Origin: Oscillospiraceae bacterium
GTDB lineage: Bacteria > Bacillota > Clostridia > Oscillospirales > Ruminococcaceae
Assembly (NCBI GenBank): GCA_902363145.1
Contig: CABIZB010000002.1
Location: forward strand, 310,001-374,000
Reading direction: 5' to 3'
DNA length: 64,000 nucleotides
Shown here: positions 51,320 to 59,811 of the stretch, piece after piece
How the letters are laid out: every line of letters begins with the position of its first letter
How positions within the stretch are numbered: the first letter of the stretch is position 1
Made by a program: the position numbers and the translations under genes
Notes under the pieces: generated by a model
Told to the model about the DNA's origin: nothing
Database searches by the model: none
What the model saw: the letters and a program-made list of their open reading frames with translations, nothing else

Positions 51320-52666
51320 ATGACTAAAAGAATAATGGCATTTGCAGCAGCTGTACTCATGGCAGCTTCCGTGTTCACAGGCTGCGGCAGCAAGACTGAG
51401 GACGATGCTCAGGCGCAGACCTCCGTCAACGTTATCGAAAATGGCACCACCGCTCCCAGCGGCGAGGAAGTGACCACAGCCGAGGGCGGTTTCTCCGACC
51501 CCGCAGCTCAGCTGGGCGTTGAGACACAACCCGGCGATGTTCCTCCCGAGGACGCCGAAAATCAGGAGACCACTCTCCCCCCCAACCATGAAGAGATCGT
51601 AAATATGATTGAAAACGGCGGCGGAACAGTCACCACCAAGGCTCCCATTCTCAAGGAGTACAACGTTGACTGCACTACCCGCTACGGCTATAATCAGCTG
51701 AACGATGCCGAAAAGGAGCTTTACAAGCAGATACTCGAAGCTGCAAACTCCATCAGAACAAGCCTGAGAGTTGACGACAGCGTTACCGATGAAATGTGGA
51801 TAAAGGTTTACGGCTGCGTATATATGCAGGAGCCTCAGCTTTTCTGGCTCTCCTCCAAGAAGGTATCAAAGGGCAAGCTCTGGTACTGGGAGATAGACCC
51901 CGAGCTTATCGCATCCATGCAGAAGGAGATCGACGCCACAGTCGGCAAGATACTTGCAGAGGCTGAAGGAAAGTCCGATTACGAAAAGCTCAAGGTATTC
52001 CACGATTACATCGCACTCAACAACAACTTCGTCAAGGAGTCGGGCTACAACCAGACTATCTACGGCGGATTTGTAAACGGCGAGATACAGTGTGAAGGCT
52101 ACGCAAAGAGCATTCAGTACCTCTGCGACCTTACAGGCATCGAGAGCACCGTTGTTGTAGGCACAAACGAGTCTGGAGACTCCCACGCATGGAACGTTGT
52201 AAAGGTTGACGGCAAGTGGTACAACCTGGACACCACCTGGGACGACCCCATTCTCTCCAACGTTGTCAAGACCAATATCAGATACAGATACTTCCTCGTT
52301 CCCGACGAGTGGATACACAACAAGTCCCACTTCAATGTAAACAAGAAGACCACAGGAACTCAGGTGACTTATTTCACTCCTCCCGCCTGCACATCTGACG
52401 ATATGAACTACTTTAAGGTAACAAAGCAGCTCTATTCAGATGAAGCTTCCGCAGACACCGCTCTCAGAGCAAAGCTTAAGGAATGCGCTGCAAGCAACAC
52501 AAGAGCTGTTGAGATAAGAGTCACAAGCCAGGCTGTATATGACGCTGTTACCAAGAACCTGAAGGATTACGCTTCATGGATAAAGAGCGAAAACTCTGCG
52601 GTAACATCCGTTTCCTCCAACTGCGACCCCAACACACTGGTGATCGAGCTTGACCTGAGCTTCTGA
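51320..52666 (+). CDS. transglutaminase-like lipoprotein 2
   Basis: 448 residues. Lipobox FTGC with Cys22; linker rich in Glu, Thr and Pro to about residue 110. The core has YGYNQLNDAEKELYKQ, FHDYIALNN, Cys258 (IQCEGYAKS), His289 (SHAWN) and Asp304 (WYNLDTTW). Closest to paralogue 1: both share the block YAKSIQYLCDL.GIESTVVVGT and a C-terminal domain of about 140 residues (DEWIHN..H.NVN). The start has AAGGAAG upstream. A 38-base gap from gene 1 holds no terminator. Confidence 0.87.
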   Translation: MTKRIMAFAAAVLMAASVFTGCGSKTEDDAQAQTSVNVIENGTTAPSGEEVTTAEGGFSDPAAQLGVETQPGDVPPEDAENQETTLPPNHEEIVNMIENGGGTVTTKAPILKEYNVDCTTRYGYNQLNDAEKELYKQILEAANSIRTSLRVDDSVTDEMWIKVYGCVYMQEPQLFWLSSKKVSKGKLWYWEIDPELIASMQKEIDATVGKILAEAEGKSDYEKLKVFHDYIALNNNFVKESGYNQTIYGGFVNGEIQCEGYAKSIQYLCDLTGIESTVVVGTNESGDSHAWNVVKVDGKWYNLDTTWDDPILSNVVKTNIRYRYFLVPDEWIHNKSHFNVNKKTTGTQVTYFTPPACTSDDMNYFKVTKQLYSDEASADTALRAKLKECAASNTRAVEIRVTSQAVYDAVTKNLKDYASWIKSENSAVTSVSSNCDPNTLVIELDLSF

Positions 52667-52689
52667 TAGCTGAAAATTACGGAGACGGC

Positions 52690-53871
52690 ATGAAAACACA
52701 CCAACGAATTGTTATCGGCGCACTGCTGTTTGTGCTGACGCTCCCGAATCTGTCAGGCTGCTCAAGAATTAACGAGGACTATTCATTGTCCGAGACCGTT
52801 ACTTCTGCGGGCAGCCTGTCTGCTATTACGGGCAATGACCGGCGGTATATCTACTACAGCTCACTTTCACCAAAGGAGCAGCAGATGTATGATATCCTGC
52901 AAAATGCAGTGGAGAATTTTCAGCCTCAGGCGGTGTTCCCCGAAAAGCTCCCGCCTGAAACGCTGAAAAAGCTGTTTCTGGCAGTGTATTATCAGGAGAA
53001 TATCTTCTGGCTCACCAGTAAGTTCTACCGCCCCGACAGTGACAGCGACACTCTGCGGCTCACCTATCGGTATGACGAGGAGACCACTCATCAGATGCAG
53101 GCGGATATCGGTAAAACATCGTGGAAAATTTCCTCAGTCTTTGATGAAAGCACATCTGACTACGAAAAGCTGAAAGCCTTTCATGACTACATTGTCCTGA
53201 ACTGCACCTTTTCCGATGATGAAAATACGGATACCACCCTGTACGGCGCTCTCTGCGGCGGATATTCCATGTGCGAGGGCTATGCAGCAGCATTCAATCT
53301 CCTTTGCCAAAAGTCGGATATCCCCTGCGTCACCGTAACGGGAACAGGCTCGGACGGCGCTTCCCACGCATGGAACAAGGTAATGCTGGATGGCGAGTGG
53401 TACAACGTTGACTGCACATGGGACGACCCCATACTCGACCCGCCCGACGAAAATTTTATCCGTCACTACTATTTTCTGGTAAGCGACAAGGATATTGAGG
53501 GCATTACCCATTTCCCCGACAATACGTACTTTTCATATCCGGAATGCAGTTCCGACAACAACTATTTCAGGCGTGAGGGACTGTATGCAGATTCTGCCGA
53601 CAGCGGCATAGCACTGCTGTCATCAGCTGCGGCAGATGCAATTTCAGCAGGGCTTACCGATGCGGAAGCAAGATTTGCCGATGAAAAAGCGTATTATTCC
53701 GCCAAGACAGCACTTTTTGACAGAAAAAAGATACGGCAGGTACTGGAATATGCGGACAGCCGGGCAGATAAGCCTGCCGGCAAAACGGTGATGACCAACA
53801 AATACGTCCGCTACTGCAATGACAGCCTGCTGATAATCCATATAACGATGATCTGCGAAGATACAAGGTAA
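52690..53871 (+). CDS. transglutaminase-like lipoprotein 3
   Basis: 393 residues, the shortest. Lipobox LSGC with Cys24, and almost no Thr/Glu linker. Core motifs: YSSLSPKEQQMYDIL, FHDYIVLNC, Cys195 (SMCEGYAAA), His226 (SHAWN), Asp241 (WYNVDCTWDDP). The C-terminal region is shorter and diverged. Only 23 bases after gene 2 and five before gene 4, so co-transcribed. Less biased codon use than genes 1 and 2, suggesting lower expression. Confidence 0.86.
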   Translation: MKTHQRIVIGALLFVLTLPNLSGCSRINEDYSLSETVTSAGSLSAITGNDRRYIYYSSLSPKEQQMYDILQNAVENFQPQAVFPEKLPPETLKKLFLAVYYQENIFWLTSKFYRPDSDSDTLRLTYRYDEETTHQMQADIGKTSWKISSVFDESTSDYEKLKAFHDYIVLNCTFSDDENTDTTLYGALCGGYSMCEGYAAAFNLLCQKSDIPCVTVTGTGSDGASHAWNKVMLDGEWYNVDCTWDDPILDPPDENFIRHYYFLVSDKDIEGITHFPDNTYFSYPECSSDNNYFRREGLYADSADSGIALLSSAAADAISAGLTDAEARFADEKAYYSAKTALFDRKKIRQVLEYADSRADKPAGKTVMTNKYVRYCNDSLLIIHITMICEDTR

Positions 53872-53876
53872 ATGCA

Positions 53877-55367
53877 ATGATAAAAAGAAAAAGAAATGCC
53901 GCTGTCATAGCCGCTGCACTTATGGCGGCAACGATGCTGGGCGGCTGCGACACAAACGATAACACTCCGCTTCCCACCGATACCGTAACCGAAACTCAGG
54001 CGGAAACATCTGTAACAACTGCAACAACAGTCAGTGAAAAGCCGCAGGAGACCGCTGTTTCCGATAGTACCGAGACTGTGGCAGAGACCACTGTGCCGGA
54101 AAGCACCGCCGCTAACGAAACACCCGAAACAACAGTTTCGGAAAGCGAAGCTCAGGAAGAAACATCTGAAACTACCACTGTAAGCATCGCCGTTGAATCG
54201 GAGACCGTTTCGGAAGAATCAACGGAAAAAGATATGGACTGGTCAAGCTCAGCCATAGCCTTTTCCGCTGCGGGCAATCCCGTATATTTCCCCGCAAACG
54301 GCGAAAAAAGCCCCTACACAGGCAGAAAGACCATCGACCACCCCTACAGCTATTACACCCTGAACGACAGGCATCAGAAAATATACGACGAGCTTGTAAC
54401 AGCCCTGCTTGAATGCGAAAGCAGCATAAAGTTCAGCTATTACGACGAAGTAACCTTCGATGACCTTTTCAGCATTTATCAGCTTATCTACAACGATGAA
54501 TACAGGCTTTTCTACATCTCTCCCACCATCGAATACACACAGGACAAGACCACAGGCTTTGTGACCCAGATGCGCCTGCTCTACAATTATGACGCCGATG
54601 TTATCGCCGACATGAAAGCGGAGGTCGAGGAGGAAGCTGAAAAGATACTTTCCCAAATAACCCCCGACATGAGCGATTATGAGATAGTAAAGCTTTTCCA
54701 CGACTCTGTTATAATCTCCTGCAAATATTCGGGCGAGGCTGAAAATCCCAACACCATTTATGGCTGCCTTGTGGATAAGGAAGCCCTTTGCCAGGCGTAT
54801 TCCCAGACATTTACCTATCTGTGCCACCGTGCAGGCATAAAAACGCTGGTGGTGCTGGGCGTTGCCAACGAGCCGCATATGTGGAACATCGTGGAGATGG
54901 GCGGCGATTATTATCACATCGACCTTACCTGGGACGACCCCGACAGATCACGCAATCCCGACTCGGTGCGCTATGATTATTTCGGACTTACCGACGAGCG
55001 CATAAGAGAGCTTCGTCAGGTAGATGACTATGAGTATGAAGTTCCCGCCGCAAACGGCACAAAATATCAGTATTACAGCTACAATGACCTTGTTGCCGCC
55101 GATACGGAGGAAGCCAAGGCGATAATCACCCGTGAAGCCCTCAAAGCCGCAGAAAACGGCAGCTCAACAGTTCAGTTCATGTGCGCAGACAGCGAAGCAT
55201 TTGACGAAATAACCTCAGCCCTTTTCAGCAATGCGCAGGGCAACGTCATAACCGTTCTGGAAGCGGCAAAGAAGCAGGCTGCAAGGCTTTTCAACACCGA
55301 ATCAGTTTACCACAACAGCAACGAAAATACCCTCACCGTAAAAATATTCCTTGATTACCTTGATTGA
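53877..55367 (+). CDS. transglutaminase-like lipoprotein 4
   Basis: 496 residues. Lipobox LGGC with Cys24, followed by about 95 residues of Thr/Glu/Ser/Val repeat-like spacer. Core: YTLNDRHQKIYDELV, LFHDSVIIS, Cys305 (ALCQAYSQT), His334 in PHMWN where other members have HAWN, and Asp349 (YYHIDLTWDDP). The CQAY in place of CEGY and HMWN mark a subgroup with gene 5. Its stop overlaps the upstream region of gene 5; no terminator between. Confidence 0.86.
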   Translation: MIKRKRNAAVIAAALMAATMLGGCDTNDNTPLPTDTVTETQAETSVTTATTVSEKPQETAVSDSTETVAETTVPESTAANETPETTVSESEAQEETSETTTVSIAVESETVSEESTEKDMDWSSSAIAFSAAGNPVYFPANGEKSPYTGRKTIDHPYSYYTLNDRHQKIYDELVTALLECESSIKFSYYDEVTFDDLFSIYQLIYNDEYRLFYISPTIEYTQDKTTGFVTQMRLLYNYDADVIADMKAEVEEEAEKILSQITPDMSDYEIVKLFHDSVIISCKYSGEAENPNTIYGCLVDKEALCQAYSQTFTYLCHRAGIKTLVVLGVANEPHMWNIVEMGGDYYHIDLTWDDPDRSRNPDSVRYDYFGLTDERIRELRQVDDYEYEVPAANGTKYQYYSYNDLVAADTEEAKAIITREALKAAENGSSTVQFMCADSEAFDEITSALFSNAQGNVITVLEAAKKQAARLFNTESVYHNSNENTLTVKIFLDYLD

Positions 55368-55384
55368 CCACGGAGGCTCCCGAG

Positions 55385-56617
55385 ATGCAAAGCAGCGGTA
55401 TCTACAACAGAATAAAGCTGATACTGGCAGCGGGCATTGCCATTGTTCTGTCTGCCTGCTCCCGGGAAGAAGTCCCCGACACAGGCGACGTGAGCTACAC
55501 TATCATCTCAGGCGGAACCGCTGTGACCACGGAAGCTCCCACCGAGACCGAGGATATCTACGCCGATGTTTCCGATACGAAGCTGTATATCCCCGAACAC
55601 ATGGTCACAAAATACGCTTCCCTCGATTACGACAAGCGTATGCAGGACGTTTACGATGACGTGGTGGATACCATGCAGAATTTCCGCACCAAATCCTACG
55701 TCCCCCTGACCATAAGCACCGAGGACTACGTTAAGGTGCTGGAAACAGTCCGCTGCGAACAGCTGATGCTATTCTATCTCCAGAACCGCTACGCAGGGGA
55801 TTTTGACAGCACGGTGCAGACCTATGAGATGAACTTCTCGTATAAGTACAGCATAAAAGAAGTAAACATCATGCTTATGGAAACGGAAAAGGCGGCAAAG
55901 GAGATAATGACCCTCACCGACCCGTCCATGTCCGATTATGAAAAGCTGAAAATTTTCCACGATTACCTTGTGCTCAACGTGGAAAGCTCCACCGATGACC
56001 CCACTGCCGATTCTATCTACGGCGCTCTGGTAAATAAAAAAGCCCTCTGCGAGGGATATGCAAAGGCTTTTTCCTACCTGTGCAATCTGGCAGGGATAGA
56101 AAATATGATAGTCACAGGCTATACGGACGTTGACCATATGTGGAACATGGTAAAGCTGGAGGGCAAGTGGTATCACATAGACGTGGGCTGGGACAAGCCC
56201 TCGGCGGCGCTGTCGGAAAGATATCCCGACATGGTTCTGTACCAGTATTTCCTCTCGGAAGACTCGATAATGGAAAACAACCGCATCATAAGCAATATGC
56301 TCTGCGACCCGCCTGTGGCGGACAGCTCCGATATGTACTACTTCAACGTGGAAAACAAGTATGCCGAGACCTACGATCAGGCGCTGAAGATAATAGAGCA
56401 GTCCTGCCGCCGCTGCATAGATTCGGGAGAAAAGTATTTCATGATAAAGCTTGACTCCTCAAATCTGTATCTGCAAACCACCTCCGACCTGATAAAGCCC
56501 GACAGCGAGGGCGTGACGGACATTGACAGGATAGTCCGCTCCCTTAATTTCAAGGGGCAGATAAGCTATATTGACTATTACAAGGCTTATCGGATAATCA
56601 TATTTGTATTGGAATAA
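55385..56617 (+). CDS. transglutaminase-like lipoprotein 5
   Basis: 410 residues from ATG 55385, eight bases after CGGAGG; an in-frame TTG at 55364 overlaps gene 4 and is rejected. Lipobox LSAC with Cys25. Core: YDKRMQDVYDDVV, IFHDYLVLN, Cys222 (ALCEGYAKA), His251 (DHMWN), Asp266 (WYHIDVGWDKP). Short linker. Last of the array; a strong terminator begins right after its stop. Confidence 0.86.
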   Translation: MQSSGIYNRIKLILAAGIAIVLSACSREEVPDTGDVSYTIISGGTAVTTEAPTETEDIYADVSDTKLYIPEHMVTKYASLDYDKRMQDVYDDVVDTMQNFRTKSYVPLTISTEDYVKVLETVRCEQLMLFYLQNRYAGDFDSTVQTYEMNFSYKYSIKEVNIMLMETEKAAKEIMTLTDPSMSDYEKLKIFHDYLVLNVESSTDDPTADSIYGALVNKKALCEGYAKAFSYLCNLAGIENMIVTGYTDVDHMWNMVKLEGKWYHIDVGWDKPSAALSERYPDMVLYQYFLSEDSIMENNRIISNMLCDPPVADSSDMYYFNVENKYAETYDQALKIIEQSCRRCIDSGEKYFMIKLDSSNLYLQTTSDLIKPDSEGVTDIDRIVRSLNFKGQISYIDYYKAYRIIIFVLE

Positions 56618-56618
56618 G

Positions 56619-56647
56619 CGCTCTATGGGTCTCATAGAGCGTTTTTT
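56619..56647 (+). terminator. terminator of the transglutaminase array
   Basis: Stem CGCTCTATG / CATAGAGCG with a five-base loop followed by TTTTTT. Confidence 0.9.
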
Positions 56648-56664
56648 ATAATCTTATAAGAAAA

Positions 56665-56757
56665 GTAAGAAAAGCGCACAAATTAAAAAATCAGCACAAA
56701 TGAGAGCAAGGCAAAGGTCAACTGGGGACGGAGCCATCTGGTCGTCCTCCGCAGAGG
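56665..56757 (-). repeat. inverted partial copy of the dispersed repeat
   Basis: On the minus strand this matches the 3' end of the repeat ending at 57437: shared CACAAATGAGAGCAAGG, AAAGG, GAGCCATCTGGTCG and TCCGCAGA read on the plus strand, with a gap of about ten bases and a small duplication of GCACAAAT. Confidence 0.7.
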
Positions 56758-57130
56758 TAAACTACGTTTACCTGCTAAATCCGTTTGATGGCGGACAAAA
56801 TAATCAAGTTGGTGACGCAATTTAATGCACATTCTTACAAATTTGCTCACTAATTAGCTAAAGAACGCCAGATAAAAAAACGGAGCGAAGCCCAAACCCA
56901 TAAACATAGCTATAGAAAAGAGTGCAAATAAACGAAAGGGGTTCGGTCTCCGGTGGCAAGCAAAATGTAGGGGGATAAAAAACGGTAGGGAATAGGGGTT
57001 CAAGGAAGAGGTGTGCAGAGGAGAAACCATCAGGGGGAAGGGGAATGCCGTTTTTTGCCCTGGCTTTAGTTTCCTCTTCCCCCTGGTGGTGTCTCCTTTG
57101 CATTCGGTACGGACATATTAAATTAAAACG
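56758..57130. other. non-coding region with a long hairpin
   Basis: No gene seen. A 31-bp inverted repeat (57015-57045 with 57071-57101, 27 of 31 matching, core CAGGGGGAAG / CTTCCCCCTG) encloses a 25-base loop containing GTTTTTTG. The whole stretch is bounded by inverted copies of the dispersed repeat. Confidence 0.6.
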
Positions 57131-57437
57131 ATAATTTGACCGTACCTACGCCTATCGGCGGAAACCAAAATCGCCATTCCTGACGGAATGTCTCTTGGTT
57201 TCAAGCCGCCTGCATTTAATAGTTTTTTGTTTATATTGAGAAATAATATTTATTTTCATGGCTTTGAACTCACTGTGCAGTCGGCTTTTAGGATTTTTTT
57301 AGTCAGTCGGCTAACGTTTTAATTATTCATACAGCAAGTGAAAGGATTTCGCTGTCTGCGGACAGCGACCAGATGGCTCTGCCCTCAGTGGACCCCCTAA
57401 ACCCTTTACCTTGCTCTCATTTGTGCGGCTTTTCTTA
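57131..57437 (+). repeat. dispersed structured repeat, copy C
   Basis: Matches 36888-37190 over its length with interruptions. Shows GGCGGAAACCAAAA...TTGGTTTCAAGCCGCC and the inner hairpin ATTCC-TGAC-GGAAT, which is GTTCC-TGAC-GGAAC in copy B: a two-sided change keeping the pair. The 3' block ends CCCTTTACCTTGCTCTCATT. No open frame is shared between the copies. Confidence 0.75.
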
Positions 57438-57450
57438 TTTGCCCCACACC

Positions 57451-57490
57451 TAAAAAAATCGCTCTCTGAAACGTAAATCCAGAGAGCGAT
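57451..57490 (-). terminator. terminator of the GspF-like gene
   Basis: Perfect stem ATCGCTCTCTG / CAGAGAGCGAT followed on the minus strand by TTTTTTTA. Confidence 0.9.
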
Positions 57491-57492
57491 CT

Positions 57493-58542
57493 TTATATAT
57501 TCGACATTATATTCATCATAGGTATCAGAACCGTAAGCATCATGATACCCGCCGCTGCGGTGAGTATCACCGTCAATATAGGCTCTGCCGAGTTGATGAT
57601 CCTATTGATTCGTGCGTCCGCTTCTTCCGTAAGTCGGGCGCTTATTTTCTGCCATGCTGAGTCAAAAGAGCCTGAGCCGTATGATATCCGCAGTGTCCGT
57701 GAATAAAATACAGGCAGCAGCTCCGTCTGCTCCAATGCGTCCGAAAACGGAACGTCATTCATTACCAGCTCTGCGCATTTTTCTATCTGCTCGTTCACCC
57801 ACTTGTCCGATGATATCCCCTTTACGCTGCAAAGTGCCTCCGCAGGGGCAATGCCGCTGTTTATCATCATGCTGACGGCGTTTGCGAACTGCGCCGATGC
57901 TATGGTCCGTGAGGCAGTTTTGGTAAATGGCATCATTGAGATAAAGCCCGATGAAAAGCTTTCCTTTTTCGCTTTCCAGATAATGAACATCACTCCCGCC
58001 GCAAGCAAAAGCACCGCACATATAATAAGCATCACTGTGCCTGCCGCCGATGATATCCTTACGCTCCTGCCGATAACACGGTATATCTCAGGGTCAAAGT
58101 CGGAGAATATCTGTGCAAACATTGGCAGCACTTTAAGGGTAAGCACCGCAATGACAACTGCCGTCACTGCCAGCATTATAAGGGGCGAGACCACTGCACT
58201 GCGCATTTTCTCTCCCAGCTGAGCTTCACGCTCGTAATATTCGGACAGTTCTTTCAGCGCCTCGTCCAGCTTGCCAGACATTTCCCCTGCCATGACCGCC
58301 TTTATGCAGTAGCGTGGAAATGCTCCCGTTTCTTCAAGAGCGGCATAAAAGGGCCTTTCCATTGAAAGGGAATTTGTCACCGCCTTGAGCAGCTCTATTG
58401 CCTCGGGAGAGCTGTCCTTCATCTCCGATGTGATAACGGTAAGCCCGTCATATATGGGAACGCCCGAATCCAGTATCACCGCCGCCTGATAGCAGAAGTA
58501 TGACACCTCATCGGCAGTCAGCGGACGTATTTTTTTTGACAT
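57493..58542 (-). CDS. type II secretion/type IV pilus inner-membrane protein (GspF/PilC-like)
   Basis: 349 residues with two T2SSF domains (about 10-130 and 215-340) and three membrane helices (SPLIMLAVTAVVIAVLTLKVL, TVMLIICAVLLLAAGVMFIIW, LTVILTAAAGIMMLTVLIPM). Typical phrases: YCIKAVMAGEMSGKLDEAL and LPVFYSRTLRISYGSGSFDSA. Such proteins are the platform of type IV pili or competence pseudopili. No ATPase, pilin or peptidase gene is adjacent in this window; the only same-strand neighbour upstream is a transglutaminase lipoprotein 20 bases away. Confidence 0.88.
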   Translation of the reverse strand: MSKKIRPLTADEVSYFCYQAAVILDSGVPIYDGLTVITSEMKDSSPEAIELLKAVTNSLSMERPFYAALEETGAFPRYCIKAVMAGEMSGKLDEALKELSEYYEREAQLGEKMRSAVVSPLIMLAVTAVVIAVLTLKVLPMFAQIFSDFDPEIYRVIGRSVRISSAAGTVMLIICAVLLLAAGVMFIIWKAKKESFSSGFISMMPFTKTASRTIASAQFANAVSMMINSGIAPAEALCSVKGISSDKWVNEQIEKCAELVMNDVPFSDALEQTELLPVFYSRTLRISYGSGSFDSAWQKISARLTEEADARINRIINSAEPILTVILTAAAGIMMLTVLIPMMNIMSNI

Positions 58543-58562
58543 ATTATTCCCCCTTTCGCATA

Positions 58563-59750
58563 TCAGTAATAGTAAACAGCGGAATAGCCGTCCTTGTCGG
58601 ACATATATTCAGCTGCATCGCTCTTGTTGTCGGCGCTGGCGTAGAATGTGGGGTCAAGCAGATTCCACTTGTTTTTCTCGATGAACAAGTCCAGCGTGAC
58701 CCAGCCTGTTTCCTTTGTATAGACCTCGTTCCATGCGTGGTACATATTTCCCTGAACGTAGCCCATGACCAGCTTTGTGGGTATGGACTGCGAGCGGCAC
58801 ATCGCCGCAAAAAGGGACGCATAGTCAAAGCAGATGCCAGTGCCCTTGGCAAGAGTGCTGTCTGGGTCGGGGATATATCCGCTCTTTACCGATGCCGCCA
58901 GCTGCTTATCATACGAGATGTTGTCGGTGACATATTTAAATATGGCGGCAATCTTTTCAGCATCACTGTCACAGCCTGCGCAAAGCTCCGCAGCCTTTTT
59001 AACGCAGTTATCCGACTGGCTGAAGCTGATGTACTGGGAGGGCAGAAGATATGGGCTGAAATCGGAAACCTCTGCCGAAAAGCTTTCGTCAAGGGCAATG
59101 GCATAGGTCTTGCCCGATATATTTTCCAGCACCTTTACGTTATATTCGCCGCTGCCCGACTGCAGTGGATATACTGCGCTGCCTGAAAGTCCGTAGTCAT
59201 AAACATTATCCCCCATAGTTATTCTTACCTTAACGTTGCTGCACGAGCCTTTGTAGCTCACCTGCACAACACCGCTGGCGGCATCGGATATATCCACGGA
59301 AGCAATGTCATTTTCCAGGGTTTTTGCCCCTGTAAAGTTGCCTGTGGCAATTTTGGGAACGGTCACTTTTACAGGCTTCTCCTCAGCGCTGCTTGTCTTG
59401 GCGGAGGAAAATGTGACAGTCTCGCTGCGGATATCATATGCCGCAGTTTCACTGCTTTCGGCAGTGGTTTGTGTTTCGGGCGGAGACGTGGTTTCGGAAG
59501 TCTCTTCGGAAATTTCTGTGGAAACCTCAGAAGAGATTTCTGACATAACCTCACTTTCCGATATGCTTTCTTCCGAAACGGGATATTCCTCCGTAAGTAT
59601 CTCACGGGCAGTAGTTTCGTCAATTATCTCCGTGGCAGATGCTTCTGCAGAAGTTAAAGCTGCCTCCGATAAGACATCGCTGTTATCAGCTTCGCCGCAT
59701 GAGCATAAAAGAAGCGCAGCCGCAAGCACGGCAATTTTCTTTACATGCAT
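58563..59750 (-). CDS. transglutaminase-domain lipoprotein (classical core)
   Basis: 395 residues. Lipobox LCSC with Cys18; a long Ser/Glu/Thr spacer to about residue 120; a beta-rich region (130-235); then a classical transglutaminase core with Cys307 (GTGICFDYASLFAAMCRS), His338 (YHAWNEVY) and Asp366 (LLDPTF). This core is closer to the general bacterial transglutaminase domain than to the five-gene array, where the motif is C.GY. It is followed by the GspF-like gene, probably co-transcribed. Confidence 0.87.
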   Translation of the reverse strand: MHVKKIAVLAAALLLCSCGEADNSDVLSEAALTSAEASATEIIDETTAREILTEEYPVSEESISESEVMSEISSEVSTEISEETSETTSPPETQTTAESSETAAYDIRSETVTFSSAKTSSAEEKPVKVTVPKIATGNFTGAKTLENDIASVDISDAASGVVQVSYKGSCSNVKVRITMGDNVYDYGLSGSAVYPLQSGSGEYNVKVLENISGKTYAIALDESFSAEVSDFSPYLLPSQYISFSQSDNCVKKAAELCAGCDSDAEKIAAIFKYVTDNISYDKQLAASVKSGYIPDPDSTLAKGTGICFDYASLFAAMCRSQSIPTKLVMGYVQGNMYHAWNEVYTKETGWVTLDLFIEKNKWNLLDPTFYASADNKSDAAEYMSDKDGYSAVYYY

Positions 59751-59765
59751 ATTGACTGCGCCTCC

Positions 59766-59802
59766 TTTAAAAAGCAGTGATACTGCATAAATGCAGTATC
59801 AC
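59766..59802 (-). terminator. terminator of the GH13 gene
   Basis: Perfect stem GTGATACTGCAT / ATGCAGTATCAC with a two-base loop followed on the minus strand by CTGCTTTTT, between the GH13 stop (59812) and the next gene. Confidence 0.85.
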
Positions 59803-59811
59803 CTGTTTGTA

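Noticed and set aside
56858..57103. 81-codon leftward frame in the repeat block
   Set aside because: Spans the long hairpin; no ribosome site, odd composition, and not shared by the other repeat copies.
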